Shown one piece after another: positions 9,342-19,513 of a DNA stretch of 41,292 nucleotides. The DNA comes from an uncultured Synechococcaceae cyanobacterium (GTDB lineage Bacteria > Cyanobacteriota > Cyanobacteriia > PCC-6307 > Cyanobiaceae), in the NCBI GenBank assembly GCA_902537275.1, contig CACBAW010000005.1:1-41292 (forward strand). The letters run 5' to 3'. How positions within the stretch are numbered: position 1 is the first letter of the stretch; each line of letters opens with the position of its first letter. Made by a program: the position numbers and the translations under genes. The notes beneath the pieces are model-generated. The model had not been told where the DNA came from. It ran no database searches and saw only the letters and a program-made list of their open reading frames with translations.

Positions 9342-9968
9342 TTAATTATTTTGGAGCCATTCGCATATTTTTGGATCAAATTTTTTATTTATAGTACCTC
9401 TATCTCCAATCACGATTGCTTTATATCCTAAAGATTTATAAGTTTTTAAATCATTGATTGATAGGCCTCCGGCAGCAATGAAATCAATACTTTTAAAGTT
9501 ATGTATATCTATTGAACTAGCTTTACTTTTTATTGGATAAATTTTGATAACGTTGCAATTTAAATTTACCGCTTCCTCAAGATCTTTTAAATTTTTAATT
9601 CCAGGAATTAATAAATAATTTTTAGACTTCGAATAATTGAAAAGGTCTTTATCCCAAAATTTCATCATTGAAAAATTTAATCCAATTTTTAATGAATCTT
9701 CTATTGATTGCTTATTAACTATGGAGGCAGAACCTAAATTAATTCTTGGAAATTTGAGTTTGATTTCAGATACAAAATCCAACCATTTTTCGTTGTTTGA
9801 CCAACTTATTTCAATATTCTTTAATCCTAATTTTACTAAGCTTCCTAATTCTTCAAAAAATGAATTCCTTATACAAGTATTTAAGTAAATATTTTCTTCA
9901 GGTTTTAGGAGTAAAAAAAAGGAATCTTTTAAGAGCAAATTAGAAAAAGAATTTTCTTTAATATTCAT
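9342..9968 (-). CDS. KDPG/KHG aldolase-like protein
   Basis: 208 aa TIM-barrel-like; NVIKIYPIK (Schiff-base Lys region) and DFIAAGGLSINDLKTYKSLGYKAIVIG. Confidence 0.7.
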   Translation of the reverse strand: MNIKENSFSNLLLKDSFFLLLKPEENIYLNTCIRNSFFEELGSLVKLGLKNIEISWSNNEKWLDFVSEIKLKFPRINLGSASIVNKQSIEDSLKIGLNFSMMKFWDKDLFNYSKSKNYLLIPGIKNLKDLEEAVNLNCNVIKIYPIKSKASSIDIHNFKSIDFIAAGGLSINDLKTYKSLGYKAIVIGDRGTINKKFDPKICEWLQNN

Positions 9969-9988
9969 TAAATATTTATCTTTAAAAA

Positions 9989-11842
9989 CTAGATATAGTT
10001 TGCTACTTTAACTTCTGATCGATTAATCAAATCTTGAATATCTTCGGTGTCTATAGTTTCTCTTTCAATTAGCATTTGAGCCATTTCGTCTAGGACAGAT
10101 CTATTATCTGATAAAACTTTTGTAGCTCTCTTATAGGCAACATCAACAAGTTCTGAAACTTCAACATCAATTGTTGCGGCTGTGTCTTCAGAGAAATCTC
10201 TTGAAGAACTCATATCTCTTCCTAGAAACATTCCACCTTGAGATTGGCCTAGAGCGACTGGACCTATTTTGTCACTCATACCAAATTTAGTGATCATTTG
10301 TCTTGCTACATTGGCAACCTGTTGTAAATCATTTGAAGCTCCGGTTGTTACCTCTTCTTCGCCATAGACTATTTCTTCAGCAACTCTTCCACCAAGAGCT
10401 ACAGCCATTTGATTTTGAAGGTAAGAACGAGAGTAAAGACCAGATTCCATCCTTTCTTCACTTGGAGTGAAGAAGGTTAAACCTCCAGCTTGACCTCTTG
10501 GAATTATTGAAACTTTTGCTACGGGGTCATAATCAGGCATTAATGCTCCAACTAATGCGTGACCAGCTTCATGATAAGCAACTAATTCTTTCTTCTTATC
10601 ACTAATAACTCTATCTTTCTTTTCTGGCCCAGCCATAACTCTTTCAATAGCATCACCGACTTCATCATTACTTACTTTGTCTAAATCTTTTCTAGCTGCT
10701 AGTATTGCTGCTTCATTTAAAAGATTAGCTAAATCTGCGCCAGTAAATCCTGGAGTTCTTCTAGCAACTTTATCTAAATCAACGTCTTTTGAAAGCGTTT
10801 TATCTTTCGCATGAACATTTAATATTTGTAATCTTCCAGCGTAATCTGGTCTATCTACCGTAACCTGTCTATCGAATCTTCCAGGACGCATTAAAGCTGA
10901 ATCTAAGACATCAGGTCTGTTGGTGGCAGCTACAATGATTATTCCTGAATTACCTTCGAAACCGTCCATTTCGGTTAGGAGTTGATTTAGAGTTTGTTCT
11001 CTTTCGTCATTTCCTCCGCCCATGCCTGCACCTCTTTGTCTCCCGACTGCATCTATTTCGTCAATAAACACAATACAAGGGGCATTCTTTTTAGCCTGTT
11101 CAAAAAGGTCTCTAACTCTACTAGCCCCAACTCCTACAAACATCTCTACAAATTCTGAACCTGATATTGAGAAAAAAGGTACACCTGCTTCTCCAGCTAC
11201 TGCTTTGGCTAACAATGTTTTTCCTGTACCAGGAGGACCAACAAGAAGAACTCCTTTTGGAATTTTTGCTCCGACTGCAGTAAATCTATCTGGGCTCTTA
11301 AGAAAATCTACAACTTCTGTTAGTTCTAATTTTGCGCCCTCAACACCAGCAACATCTGAAAAGGTTACTTGTGTAGATGGTTCCATTTGGAGTCTAGCTT
11401 TGCTCTTGCCAAAACTCATGGCAGGGTTACCACCTCCAGCATTACCATTTTGGGATCTTCTGAAAAGAAAAAATAGGCCTCCAATCAAAAGTACTGGGAA
11501 AATTAAGCTACTTACAGCCTGCTGCCATGGATTGGCTAATTTTGTTGGAGTTACAGCTATATCTACATTATTCTCGGTCAGAATTTTTAATAAATCTTTG
11601 TCAGGGGCTAAATTAACCTCAGATCTGCTCCCATCATTTTCAACAACTTGAGCTGTGGCATTGTCTGGAGATATTAGGACTCTACTGATTTCTTTATCTT
11701 GTACTGCCTCTATAAAATCACTATATCTTAAGGTCTTTTTAGAACTTTCAGTACTAGGTTTATCAAAAACTGAAGTACCAATGAAAATTACAGTAATGAC
11801 GGCTAGGACATAAAGTCCTACGTTTCTCCAACGTTTGTTCAC
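9989..11842 (-). CDS. ftsH: ATP-dependent zinc metalloprotease FtsH
   Basis: 617 aa; [58 protein letters not shown] zinc site, N-terminal TM segments. Confidence 0.98.
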   Translation of the reverse strand: MNKRWRNVGLYVLAVITVIFIGTSVFDKPSTESSKKTLRYSDFIEAVQDKEISRVLISPDNATAQVVENDGSRSEVNLAPDKDLLKILTENNVDIAVTPTKLANPWQQAVSSLIFPVLLIGGLFFLFRRSQNGNAGGGNPAMSFGKSKARLQMEPSTQVTFSDVAGVEGAKLELTEVVDFLKSPDRFTAVGAKIPKGVLLVGPPGTGKTLLAKAVAGEAGVPFFSISGSEFVEMFVGVGASRVRDLFEQAKKNAPCIVFIDEIDAVGRQRGAGMGGGNDEREQTLNQLLTEMDGFEGNSGIIIVAATNRPDVLDSALMRPGRFDRQVTVDRPDYAGRLQILNVHAKDKTLSKDVDLDKVARRTPGFTGADLANLLNEAAILAARKDLDKVSNDEVGDAIERVMAGPEKKDRVISDKKKELVAYHEAGHALVGALMPDYDPVAKVSIIPRGQAGGLTFFTPSEERMESGLYSRSYLQNQMAVALGGRVAEEIVYGEEEVTTGASNDLQQVANVARQMITKFGMSDKIGPVALGQSQGGMFLGRDMSSSRDFSEDTAATIDVEVSELVDVAYKRATKVLSDNRSVLDEMAQMLIERETIDTEDIQDLINRSEVKVANYI

Positions 11843-11888
11843 GATAAAAAATCTTTAATAAATCTATAATACTAATAATAAAACAATA

Positions 11889-13064
11889 TTAAGAGCTTCT
11901 TAGAACATCTACTACACTTTTGAATGCAAACCATTCAGGAATTGGTTCGCCATTCCTCAATTTCTTCCTAAATTCGGTACCACTAAGTTTCATAATTTCA
12001 TAATTAAATTCTTTAGCTTCTTCAGCAGTTATATATCCTTTTTCCTTGGTATAAACTAAATTTTTTGAAGGAACAGTTTGCATCATCAATTCATCTGCAC
12101 ACTTATTCGCAAAATTCTGGGCGTCATATGGACCATAAAAATCTTCACCAGTTGATGAAGACTTACAACCAGCCATATCTCTACCAATAATAAAGTGAGT
12201 GCAGCCATAATTTCTTCTGATTATCATATGTTGAAGAGCTTCTCTTGGCCCTGCCATATGCATCGAATAAGGTAAAAAAGCCCATTTTATTCTTTCATCA
12301 GATATTTCCTCTTCTAATTTTTTATAGGTCAAATATCTAACTTTCCCAGGGATATCATCTTGTTGAGTTGGCCCACAAGTTGGATGAACTAAAACAACTG
12401 AGTTAGAGGAAACATTTTCTGAAAGTAAAGCATTAGTAAATAATTCATAATGTGCTCTATGAATTGGATTTCTACATTGGAATGCAACTACATCATGATT
12501 TGATGGAAGTGTAGATCTAACTTCTTCAGGAGTTTTGCACGGGAATTCTCTAATTGGTAGTTCGAAACCATAAACTTTTCCTCCTATATAAAATCTCCCT
12601 CTCTCGTTAAAAATCATCTTAACAGCAGGATGATCTAAAGAATTAGTACCATAGCAAAGTTTAGCTTCTAATGATTTGTCAGGCTCCCATTTAGAGCAAA
12701 CTTCTAAAACTGCTATTTTTTGTTTTTTATAAGTAAGTAATATTGTCTCTCCAGCTTTTACTTTTCCATTATTTGAATCAAATACAATAGGCAAGCCAAA
12801 AAGTAATCCATTTGTATTTCTATTATTTTTAATTACCGAATTGTAGTTATTTTCATCCATAAAACCTTCCATTGGAGAAAAAGCTCCAACCATCAAAAGT
12901 TCAACATCGCATGCATTTCTCTCGCTACATTCAAACTCATAAGTAGCTTTAGAGATAAGATCATTTTTAAGTTTTTTATCTTTGATAATTAAATTTTTTA
13001 GTTCTCCTCCATAAGGCGGTATTAGTCCATTAGTATCTGTTTTAGTTTTTTGTTGTAATTCCAT
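11889..13064 (-). CDS. sat: Sulfate adenylyltransferase (ATP sulfurylase)
   Basis: 391 aa; QCRNPIHRAHYELF, HPTCGPTQQDDIPG, GCTHFIIGRDMAGCKS. Confidence 0.97.
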   Translation of the reverse strand: MELQQKTKTDTNGLIPPYGGELKNLIIKDKKLKNDLISKATYEFECSERNACDVELLMVGAFSPMEGFMDENNYNSVIKNNRNTNGLLFGLPIVFDSNNGKVKAGETILLTYKKQKIAVLEVCSKWEPDKSLEAKLCYGTNSLDHPAVKMIFNERGRFYIGGKVYGFELPIREFPCKTPEEVRSTLPSNHDVVAFQCRNPIHRAHYELFTNALLSENVSSNSVVLVHPTCGPTQQDDIPGKVRYLTYKKLEEEISDERIKWAFLPYSMHMAGPREALQHMIIRRNYGCTHFIIGRDMAGCKSSSTGEDFYGPYDAQNFANKCADELMMQTVPSKNLVYTKEKGYITAEEAKEFNYEIMKLSGTEFRKKLRNGEPIPEWFAFKSVVDVLRSS

Positions 13065-13090
13065 TTTTTAAATTGATAAAGAAAAATTTT

Positions 13091-13122
13091 GAAAAAAAAA
13101 GAGGGGTTTAACCCCCTTTTTC
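13091..13122 (-). terminator. Intrinsic terminator downstream of psbO
   Basis: Minus strand agggggttaaacccctctttttttt: hairpin followed by a T tract just after the psbO stop. Confidence 0.7.
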
Positions 13123-13135
13123 TCTTGAGTAGGAT

Positions 13136-13930
13136 TTATGCTTTTCTTCCGTAAAGCTCCCCAATTATTTTTACATCAAGTGGATCCTTTGAACCCATAT
13201 CTGTATCTGAAGGTTGGATAGCTTCAAAAGTACCAGCAAATTCGTCTGTGTCAGAATCTACATTGTTGATTGAAAGAGTAATAACGCCAGTACCGTTTAC
13301 ATCAACTTTAATATTTTCTTTTGCAAGTTCTTCATCATCGCCTCCTAATGCAACCAAACCTTGAGCATATTCAACACCAGTATTTTTAGCTCTCGCCTTA
13401 GGATCTAGAAAGTCTCCAGTTCTGTAGTTAGGTGTAAATGTTGAACCACTAACCTCAGTGCCTGGCTCAATAGATGAAGGTAAATCAGCTGTAAGATCTT
13501 TTGCTGAGAATGCAAATGGCACCTCTAAACCACCTGGAGTTAATACAGTAATAAGTTGAAAATCAATACCACCCTTTTCAGTGAAAGTTCCTGAATCTAT
13601 GTCTCCATAAACTTCTGTAACTGTGGTGTTATTTCTGGGACTAATAATTTTTGTAGAAACAAATTCTGCAGCTTTTCGTTTTGTCCCTGGCACTTTTACA
13701 TAAACTTCTGTTGGATGCATGCATATTCCTTTAAGGCTATCTCCATTTCCTAGAGATATTGATCCGACAAGAGATGAGTCTAATGAAGGGCAATCATTAG
13801 CTTTTCCTGTGTTAACAACATCTGTAAATTGTGCATTTCCTCTTTCAGAAAAAGCAAATGTTTTATCAGGTACGAAAGCAAAAGTTATACAAATTGAAAT
13901 AACAAAAGCTAAGAAAGAACGAATTCTCAT
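13136..13930 (-). CDS. psbO: Photosystem II manganese-stabilizing protein PsbO (start set at MRIRSFLAF; the track ORF extends to 13975)
   Basis: KVPGTKRKAAEFVSTKII, GGIDFQLITVLTPGGLEVPFAFSAKDL, GEVEGxF-like region; signal peptide at MRIRSFLAFVISICITFAFVP. Confidence 0.95.
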   Translation of the reverse strand: MRIRSFLAFVISICITFAFVPDKTFAFSERGNAQFTDVVNTGKANDCPSLDSSLVGSISLGNGDSLKGICMHPTEVYVKVPGTKRKAAEFVSTKIISPRNNTTVTEVYGDIDSGTFTEKGGIDFQLITVLTPGGLEVPFAFSAKDLTADLPSSIEPGTEVSGSTFTPNYRTGDFLDPKARAKNTGVEYAQGLVALGGDDEELAKENIKVDVNGTGVITLSINNVDSDTDEFAGTFEAIQPSDTDMGSKDPLDVKIIGELYGRKA

Positions 13931-14147
13931 AATTAAAGTTGCAGTAAAGTTCTGTGACGATAGATTAAAGGTCATCTAATAAGTTCAGTACGGATATTAC
14001 AAGGGAAAGGACCATAAAAGATAGGACTATTAAATCCTCGAAACAACCCGTAGCTTTTTAGATTTTAAAAAACTGGAATTATTTTAAGCTATCACATTAT
14101 TTTTAATGATTAAGATTACAAAAAAATACAAATTAAAAATTTTTTTT

Positions 14148-15404
14148 TTATTTTTTTGATGAAATAATTTGGGTTATTAATTTATTTGCTAAATCAATTT
14201 TTGATGTTTTTTTAATGTAGTGTTCCATATTGTTCGTATCGAATAGCCAACCTTCATTTTGTGCTAAAAAGCCAAATCCTTGGCCTTCAAGATCAATTGG
14301 ATTTGCGAATAAATAATCACAACCCTTTTGGATAATCTTTTCTTTAATTGTCATTCGTGCTTCTTCGATAGATCCTGTAAAAGCACAAAAGCCTACAAAA
14401 ACTTGGTTTTCTTTTTTAGATTTACAAATTGTTTTTAAAATATCTGGGACTAGTTCAAAGTTTTGATTCAAATGAGTATTAATTTGATTTTTTGGAATTT
14501 TAGCTGAAGTATCAGAGGTTATTTTGAAATCAGATACTGCTGCATTCATGAAAAAATAATCGCAATTTGATATTTCATTATTAAGCGCCTTAATTAAATC
14601 AACACTAGTTTCAATTTCATATCTTTTTATTCCATCAGTGAGATTCTTATCGATTTTCAGAGGACCATGAACATATTTTACTTGTGCTCCCCTGAACCTC
14701 GCTACTTGAGAAAGAAGTAGGCCCATAGCTCCAGAACTTTTGTTAGTAATGTGTCTTGCTGAGTCAATTTTCTCTGAGGTACACCCTCCAGTTATTAAAA
14801 TTTCTTTATTAAGTAAATCTTTGCGATATTCATTTTGTTTGTGTGAAGCTATAAATTCAAGAGCTAATTGGATAAGATCATTTGGAGGTATCTTACCGAT
14901 GCCAATTGCATCACATGCTAAGAGGCCTTCACTTGGTTGCAAAGACAAAACATTATCGTAATTCTGTAAATTCTCATAATTTTTTTGGACAGCTTTATTT
15001 AGCCACATTTGTGTATTCATTGCTGGTGCAACGATAATTGGCTTTATATTTGCTATTAAGATGCTTGGGATCAATCCCTCTGCATTTCCAGTTACCCATT
15101 TTGCTAATGTTGTCGCTGTTAAAGGGGCGATTATTAAAAAATCAGCCCAATTACTTAGTTCTATGTGTAGAGGTGCTGATTGACTATCAGACCATTGATC
15201 ATTTTCTAAAATGCACGAGTTTCTACTTAAAATAGAAAGAGAAAGCGGCTTTATTAATTTTTCTGCATTTTTTGATAAAACGCATCTTATTTCATAATTT
15301 TCTTTCGCTAATTGGCTGACTAATAATGGAATTCTTACAGCCGCAATACTTCCAGTTATTAATAAAAGAACCTTTATTTTGGAGTCCTTACTTTTAGTTT
15401 TCAT
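14148..15404 (-). CDS. coaBC: Bifunctional phosphopantothenoylcysteine decarboxylase / phosphopantothenate-cysteine ligase
   Basis: 418 aa; VLLLITGSIAAVRIPLLV, APAMNTQMW, ITGGCTSEKIDSARHITNKSSGAMG. Confidence 0.95.
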   Translation of the reverse strand: MKTKSKDSKIKVLLLITGSIAAVRIPLLVSQLAKENYEIRCVLSKNAEKLIKPLSLSILSRNSCILENDQWSDSQSAPLHIELSNWADFLIIAPLTATTLAKWVTGNAEGLIPSILIANIKPIIVAPAMNTQMWLNKAVQKNYENLQNYDNVLSLQPSEGLLACDAIGIGKIPPNDLIQLALEFIASHKQNEYRKDLLNKEILITGGCTSEKIDSARHITNKSSGAMGLLLSQVARFRGAQVKYVHGPLKIDKNLTDGIKRYEIETSVDLIKALNNEISNCDYFFMNAAVSDFKITSDTSAKIPKNQINTHLNQNFELVPDILKTICKSKKENQVFVGFCAFTGSIEEARMTIKEKIIQKGCDYLFANPIDLEGQGFGFLAQNEGWLFDTNNMEHYIKKTSKIDLANKLITQIISSKK

Positions 15405-15630
15405 CGAAAGGTTCCTGATCGAGAAGATGGGTATAATTAGTTGTTAATTCAGGTCTATTGATTGCAAGAGCCCTCAGTAAGTGCCAGTCTTTTAAACCAT
15501 CAAATGGAGTATTGTAATTATCTTCCTCTAGCCTTTTAGCGAGCTCAAGTGTCATCTCTTCATCAAAAGAATTTACTAGTTCCTCACTTATTTTATTTTC
15601 AGAAATAGATTTCATATTGAGTGAAGTCAA
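15394..15630 (-). CDS. Small cyanobacterial conserved protein (DUF2555-like)
   Basis: 78 aa overlapping the coaBC start by 11 nt; FDEEMTLELAKRLEEDNYNTPFDGLKDWHLLRALAINRPEL. Confidence 0.7.
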   Translation of the reverse strand: MTSLNMKSISENKISEELVNSFDEEMTLELAKRLEEDNYNTPFDGLKDWHLLRALAINRPELTTNYTHLLDQEPFDEN

Positions 15631-15836
15631 TATACTCTAATAATAAAGCCTAAAGTAATTATTTAAAATTGATATAAGAATTAAGTACATATTTTAAAGG
15701 ATATGATAATTTGAAATTTTTTCATAATTTTTTTAAATTGTTGTTAGGCCATTTATGTTCATTCTCAGTCATAAATATGCAAACTCTCCTTTTCAAAAAT
15801 ATTCTTTCTTAAGATGTCGGTGTAAAATTTTATATC

Positions 15837-16037
15837 ATGTCCCAAACCAAAAGAGAGCAAGTCATTACTCACATACGCTATTTGAGGCAAGAGCTCAGGG
15901 AAATGCATTTAGGAATAAAAGAAGATGACCTTTTCCCTGAACCAGGCGAATTAAGAGGATTAATGGCTCAGATGGAAGCATTACTTGAATTAATAGAAGG
16001 AAATTCTAAAATTCAATCAAACTCTGAAGTGGCTTAG
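15837..16037 (+). CDS. Small conserved hypothetical protein (66 aa)
   Basis: ATG ORF MSQTKREQVITHIRYLRQELREMHLGIKEDDLFPEPGELRGLMAQMEALLELIEG; helical, directly upstream of the DUF565 gene. Confidence 0.7.
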   Translation: MSQTKREQVITHIRYLRQELREMHLGIKEDDLFPEPGELRGLMAQMEALLELIEGNSKIQSNSEVA

Positions 16038-16047
16038 TTAATGCAAA

Positions 16048-16389
16048 ATGGTTGTTAAACCTCAAAAGACAAAATTTCAACTAATAATTGTGGAAAATAT
16101 TCAGACATTAAGTATTTGGGCTAATAATCCATGGCGAAGATATTCAATATCATTGATTACACTTTTAATCGGCTACTTTTTTGGAAGTTCTCTTGGTATG
16201 GTAAGTGCCGTTGTGGAACTCATGGATCCTGTAGCTGCTTTTTTATCAGTAGTTTTTATTGAGTTTTTAATAGTGCTAAGAAGAAATTTTAGATTTGAAA
16301 GGAAAAAGAAATTTTTAGTACTTTTATTAGATTCTTTAAGATTGGGATTATTTTATGGTTTCTTTACTGAAAGTCTAAAGTTGCTTTAA
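16048..16389 (+). CDS. DUF565 / Ycf20-like membrane protein
   Basis: 113 aa; NPWRRYSISLITLLIGYFFGSSLG...LLLDSLRLGLFYGFFTESLKLL. Confidence 0.75.
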   Translation: MVVKPQKTKFQLIIVENIQTLSIWANNPWRRYSISLITLLIGYFFGSSLGMVSAVVELMDPVAAFLSVVFIEFLIVLRRNFRFERKKKFLVLLLDSLRLGLFYGFFTESLKLL

Positions 16390-16391
16390 AT

Positions 16392-17408
16392 TTACTTGTT
16401 GTGTTTTTGTAATAGATAAAGCAAAGCCATTCTTATAGGGATACCATTTGCAACTTGTTTATTAATTAAGCAATTAGGATATTGATCTACCACTTTGCTA
16501 CTTATTTCAATATCTCTATTAATGGGACCAGGATGTAGAATTGGAATTTCTTTATTATTTAAGGATAATTTCTCTGGGGTTAAGCCATAATCCAAACTAT
16601 ATGAATCAATGCTATTTAGTAAATTTTCCATCATTCTCTCTTTCTGGAGTCTTAAAACAATAATCGCATCTGCAATTTTTATTGATTCTTCCAATGATCT
16701 AGAAATTGTTATGGAACCTCTTGATTTAACAGGATCTTCTGTTTGATTTGGCGCGGGGGTTTTTAAAAAATTGATAAATTCATCAGGTATTAATGTCTTA
16801 GGACCACATAAGATTATATCTGCGCCGAACGCACTCAAAGCCCAAAGATTTGATCTGGCAACCCTTGAATGATTAACATCTCCAATTATTAAAATTTTTT
16901 TTGTATTTAAAACCTCTGGATTCAGTGTTTTTTGGGAAAAGAATTTTATCAATGTATAGATGTCAAGCAATCCTTGGCTGGGGTGACTATGTAACCCATC
17001 TCCCGCATTAAGAACCGAAGTCTTGGAATTTATTGCATCAAGTTTTTTTGCGATCTCAAAGGTTATGTAACTCGATGAATGTCTGATAACTAATGTATCC
17101 GCCCCCATAGCAGAATAAGTTATTGCTGTATCAATTATTGTTTCGCCTTTTGTTAAAGAGCTGGAGGATGGCGCAAACGTTTGGACATCAGCAGAAAGTC
17201 TTTTTGCTGCAAGCTCAAAACTATTTTTTGTTCTTGTACTAGCTTCAAAAAATAAAGACGTTACCAAAGTCCCTTGTAAGGCTGGGATCTTTTTTGTTCC
17301 TGCATTCTTTAGTGCATCAAATCTATTAGCTAATTCAAATACTGACTCATAATCTTTAATTGAAAAATTAGCTAGTGTGTGGATATGTTTATGAGGCCAA
17401 ATTTGCAT
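16392..17408 (-). CDS. pyrB: Aspartate carbamoyltransferase catalytic subunit
   Basis: 338 aa; [48 protein letters not shown]. Confidence 0.97.
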   Translation of the reverse strand: MQIWPHKHIHTLANFSIKDYESVFELANRFDALKNAGTKKIPALQGTLVTSLFFEASTRTKNSFELAAKRLSADVQTFAPSSSSLTKGETIIDTAITYSAMGADTLVIRHSSSYITFEIAKKLDAINSKTSVLNAGDGLHSHPSQGLLDIYTLIKFFSQKTLNPEVLNTKKILIIGDVNHSRVARSNLWALSAFGADIILCGPKTLIPDEFINFLKTPAPNQTEDPVKSRGSITISRSLEESIKIADAIIVLRLQKERMMENLLNSIDSYSLDYGLTPEKLSLNNKEIPILHPGPINRDIEISSKVVDQYPNCLINKQVANGIPIRMALLYLLQKHNK

Positions 17409-17429
17409 TACGCTTAAAAAGATAAATGA

Positions 17430-18014
17430 TTATTGAGATTTAGGTGTTTTGTCACCTTTTAATCTTTTACTCACACTCCTACTATTTTTGAGATACCACC
17501 GCCATTTTATATTTTTTGCCTTTGATATGCCAATTCTCGTAGTTTGAATAAGATCTTTTTCTTTTAGAGAGGAGTCTCGTGGAGAAATCCATAAAGATTT
17601 GTTATTAAGAACTTCAAGTGAGTTAAATGAAATGTCTACACTGAATGTTTTTGTTACTAAACCAGGTCCAGAAGCTAATCTTTCATTTTTATTAGAGATA
17701 AAAACTGATCTTATCAAAACACCACTAGCAAAATTTTCTTTATCAGTAACTATGTTTAAACAATGGTGAATGCCATAAGATTTGTAAATATAAAATGTGC
17801 CAGGTTTACCAAATAATGATTTGTTTGATTCAGTCATTTTGCGGTAGCCATGACATGCCTCTTCTTCCTGTGAATAAGCTTCAGTTTCAACAATAACCCC
17901 TTTAATTTGATCTATCTCATTATTTTTTTTTATTAGGTAACAGCCTATTAAATCAGGAGCAACAAGTTTAGAGTGCCGATAAAAAAAATTTTTTGGAAAT
18001 AATTCTTCTTCTAT
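17430..18014 (-). CDS. mpg: 3-methyladenine DNA glycosylase (AAG/MPG family), 5' end anomalous (no ATG/GTG/TTG start before the catalytic motif)
   Basis: The track ORF starts at 17837, but the same frame continues upstream as KIEEELFPKNFFYRHSKLVAPDLIGCYLIKKNNEIDQIKGVIVETEAYSQEEEACHGYRK, including the VETEAY active-site motif, back to a TGA at 18018-18020. Confidence 0.88.
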   Translation of the reverse strand: MEEELFPKNFFYRHSKLVAPDLIGCYLIKKNNEIDQIKGVIVETEAYSQEEEACHGYRKMTESNKSLFGKPGTFYIYKSYGIHHCLNIVTDKENFASGVLIRSVFISNKNERLASGPGLVTKTFSVDISFNSLEVLNNKSLWISPRDSSLKEKDLIQTTRIGISKAKNIKWRWYLKNSRSVSKRLKGDKTPKSQ

Positions 18015-18182
18015 TTTTCAATATCTATCTAATAACATATTTAGCTGAGAAAAATAATTAAGGCTATTAATTGATATTGATTTTCAAAAAGATGTGATTA
18101 TTTTTTAAAATTATTTGAAATTCAAAGGATATGTAAATAAAAGATTTTTATACTATTATTTAATAAGAAAGATATTAAAAGT

Positions 18183-18476
18183 ATGGCAAAAATAACTAAA
18201 GAGGAAGTAAAAAAAGTTGCTTATTTAGCGAGATTAGAGCTTAACGAGAATGAAATTAATAATCATGCAGAACAATTAGAAAAGATATTGGATTATATAA
18301 GACAACTTGAAAAAATTGATACAGAAGATGTCCCCTGTACAACAAGAGCTATAGAGGTTATAAATGTATTTAGAAAAGATGAAAAGAAAAATACTGATTG
18401 CAATGAAGAACTTTTAGAATTGGGTCCATCGAGAGAGGATAAATATTTTAAAGTACCAAAAATTATTAGTGAATAA
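18183..18476 (+). CDS. gatC: Asp-tRNA(Asn)/Glu-tRNA(Gln) amidotransferase subunit C
   Basis: 97 aa; ITKEEVKKVAYLARLELNENEI...LEKILDYIRQLEKIDTEDVPCT. Confidence 0.95.
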   Translation: MAKITKEEVKKVAYLARLELNENEINNHAEQLEKILDYIRQLEKIDTEDVPCTTRAIEVINVFRKDEKKNTDCNEELLELGPSREDKYFKVPKIISE

Positions 18477-18481
18477 GTAAA

Positions 18482-19513
18482 TTAGTTGCTTCCAATAAAT
18501 GTTTTGTTGACTACCTTTAGTAAAAATTTTTTTATCTTAAAGCCTGGATATAAATTTATTATTTTTCTTATTTTTCCCCTCTTTTTGCTATGACTCCTTA
18601 CACCAATTAATAAATCATAAATAAAGTTAAAAATGTCTCCTTTACTTTCAAATATCCCAACCCTCTGAGGGGAGCCTTTTTTATCCAATAACGGCTTTGT
18701 TTTTTCATAAGCTATTTTGTATTCAAACCAAGGAATTGAAGGCCAAAGATGATGGATGAGATGGTAATTTTGTCCCATTATTAATAAATTCATAAATTTG
18801 CTGGGATAAACTCGAGAATTTATCCATTTATTTCTTGATCGAAATGGTCTATGGGGTAAATAATCAAAAAATATTCCTAAAGTGACCCCTACCATTAATG
18901 CTGGACCGAACCATAAATTATAAATTAAATTCATAAAGTCAAATTTCAAACCTGCCAAGATAATTGTTATGAATATGGATCTTTCAATTCCCCATTGTAA
19001 TAATTCATATCTTCTCCAGAGTTTTCTTTGAAAGAAAAACACCTCATGATAAAAAAATCTTGGAGCAATTAGCCAAATTGGACCAAAAGTACTGACAATA
19101 TGATCTGGATCATTTTTGGGGTGATTTACGTGAATATGATGTTGTAAATGAACTCTCGTAAAAACTGGAAAGCTAAACCCTAATAAAATAGCTGAGCCAT
19201 GGCCCATTGCTTGATTTATCCAAGGAACCGGATGAGCAGCTTTATGACATGCATCATGAATAACAGTACCTTCAATATGTAAAGCTAAAAAAGCAGTGGC
19301 TACAAGTAAGGGTAAAGGCCAAACACCCCTATACCATTGCCATATGCTAATAAAAGCGAGAAAATAACCGCCAAAAAATAAACCTAATGTTGGATTCCAA
19401 AAACTTGGCGGATCTACGTAATTTTTAATCTCTTTTTGCCAATTAAATGTTTTTGAAGAATTAGTATTTTTCGTTGTATTTTTACTGGTTAAGTTTGAAA
19501 TCGTTTCTTTTAT
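18482..19513 (-). CDS. crtR: Beta-carotene hydroxylase, fatty-acid-desaturase-like, 5' end anomalous (apparent non-ATG start)
   Basis: The track ORF (18482..19207) lacks the first His box; in frame upstream is IKETISNLTSKNTTKNTNSSKTFNWQKEIKNYVDPPSFWNPTLGLFFGGYFLAFISIWQWYRGVWPLPLLVATAFLALHIEGTVIHDACHKAAHPVPWINQ. Further boxes: HLQHHIHVNHP, QNYHLIHHLWP. Confidence 0.9.
   Translation of the reverse strand: MKETISNLTSKNTTKNTNSSKTFNWQKEIKNYVDPPSFWNPTLGLFFGGYFLAFISIWQWYRGVWPLPLLVATAFLALHIEGTVIHDACHKAAHPVPWINQAMGHGSAILLGFSFPVFTRVHLQHHIHVNHPKNDPDHIVSTFGPIWLIAPRFFYHEVFFFQRKLWRRYELLQWGIERSIFITIILAGLKFDFMNLIYNLWFGPALMVGVTLGIFFDYLPHRPFRSRNKWINSRVYPSKFMNLLIMGQNYHLIHHLWPSIPWFEYKIAYEKTKPLLDKKGSPQRVGIFESKGDIFNFIYDLLIGVRSHSKKRGKIRKIINLYPGFKIKKFLLKVVNKTFIGSN

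Noticed and set aside
11022-11651. 209-aa plus-strand ORF opposite ftsH
   Set aside because: Lies entirely antisense to strongly conserved FtsH codons; low-complexity P/S/A/L composition is typical of a codon-shadow ORF.
13719-13979. 86-aa plus-strand ORF opposite the psbO 5' end
   Set aside because: Shadow of psbO and its upstream region; no recognisable protein signature.
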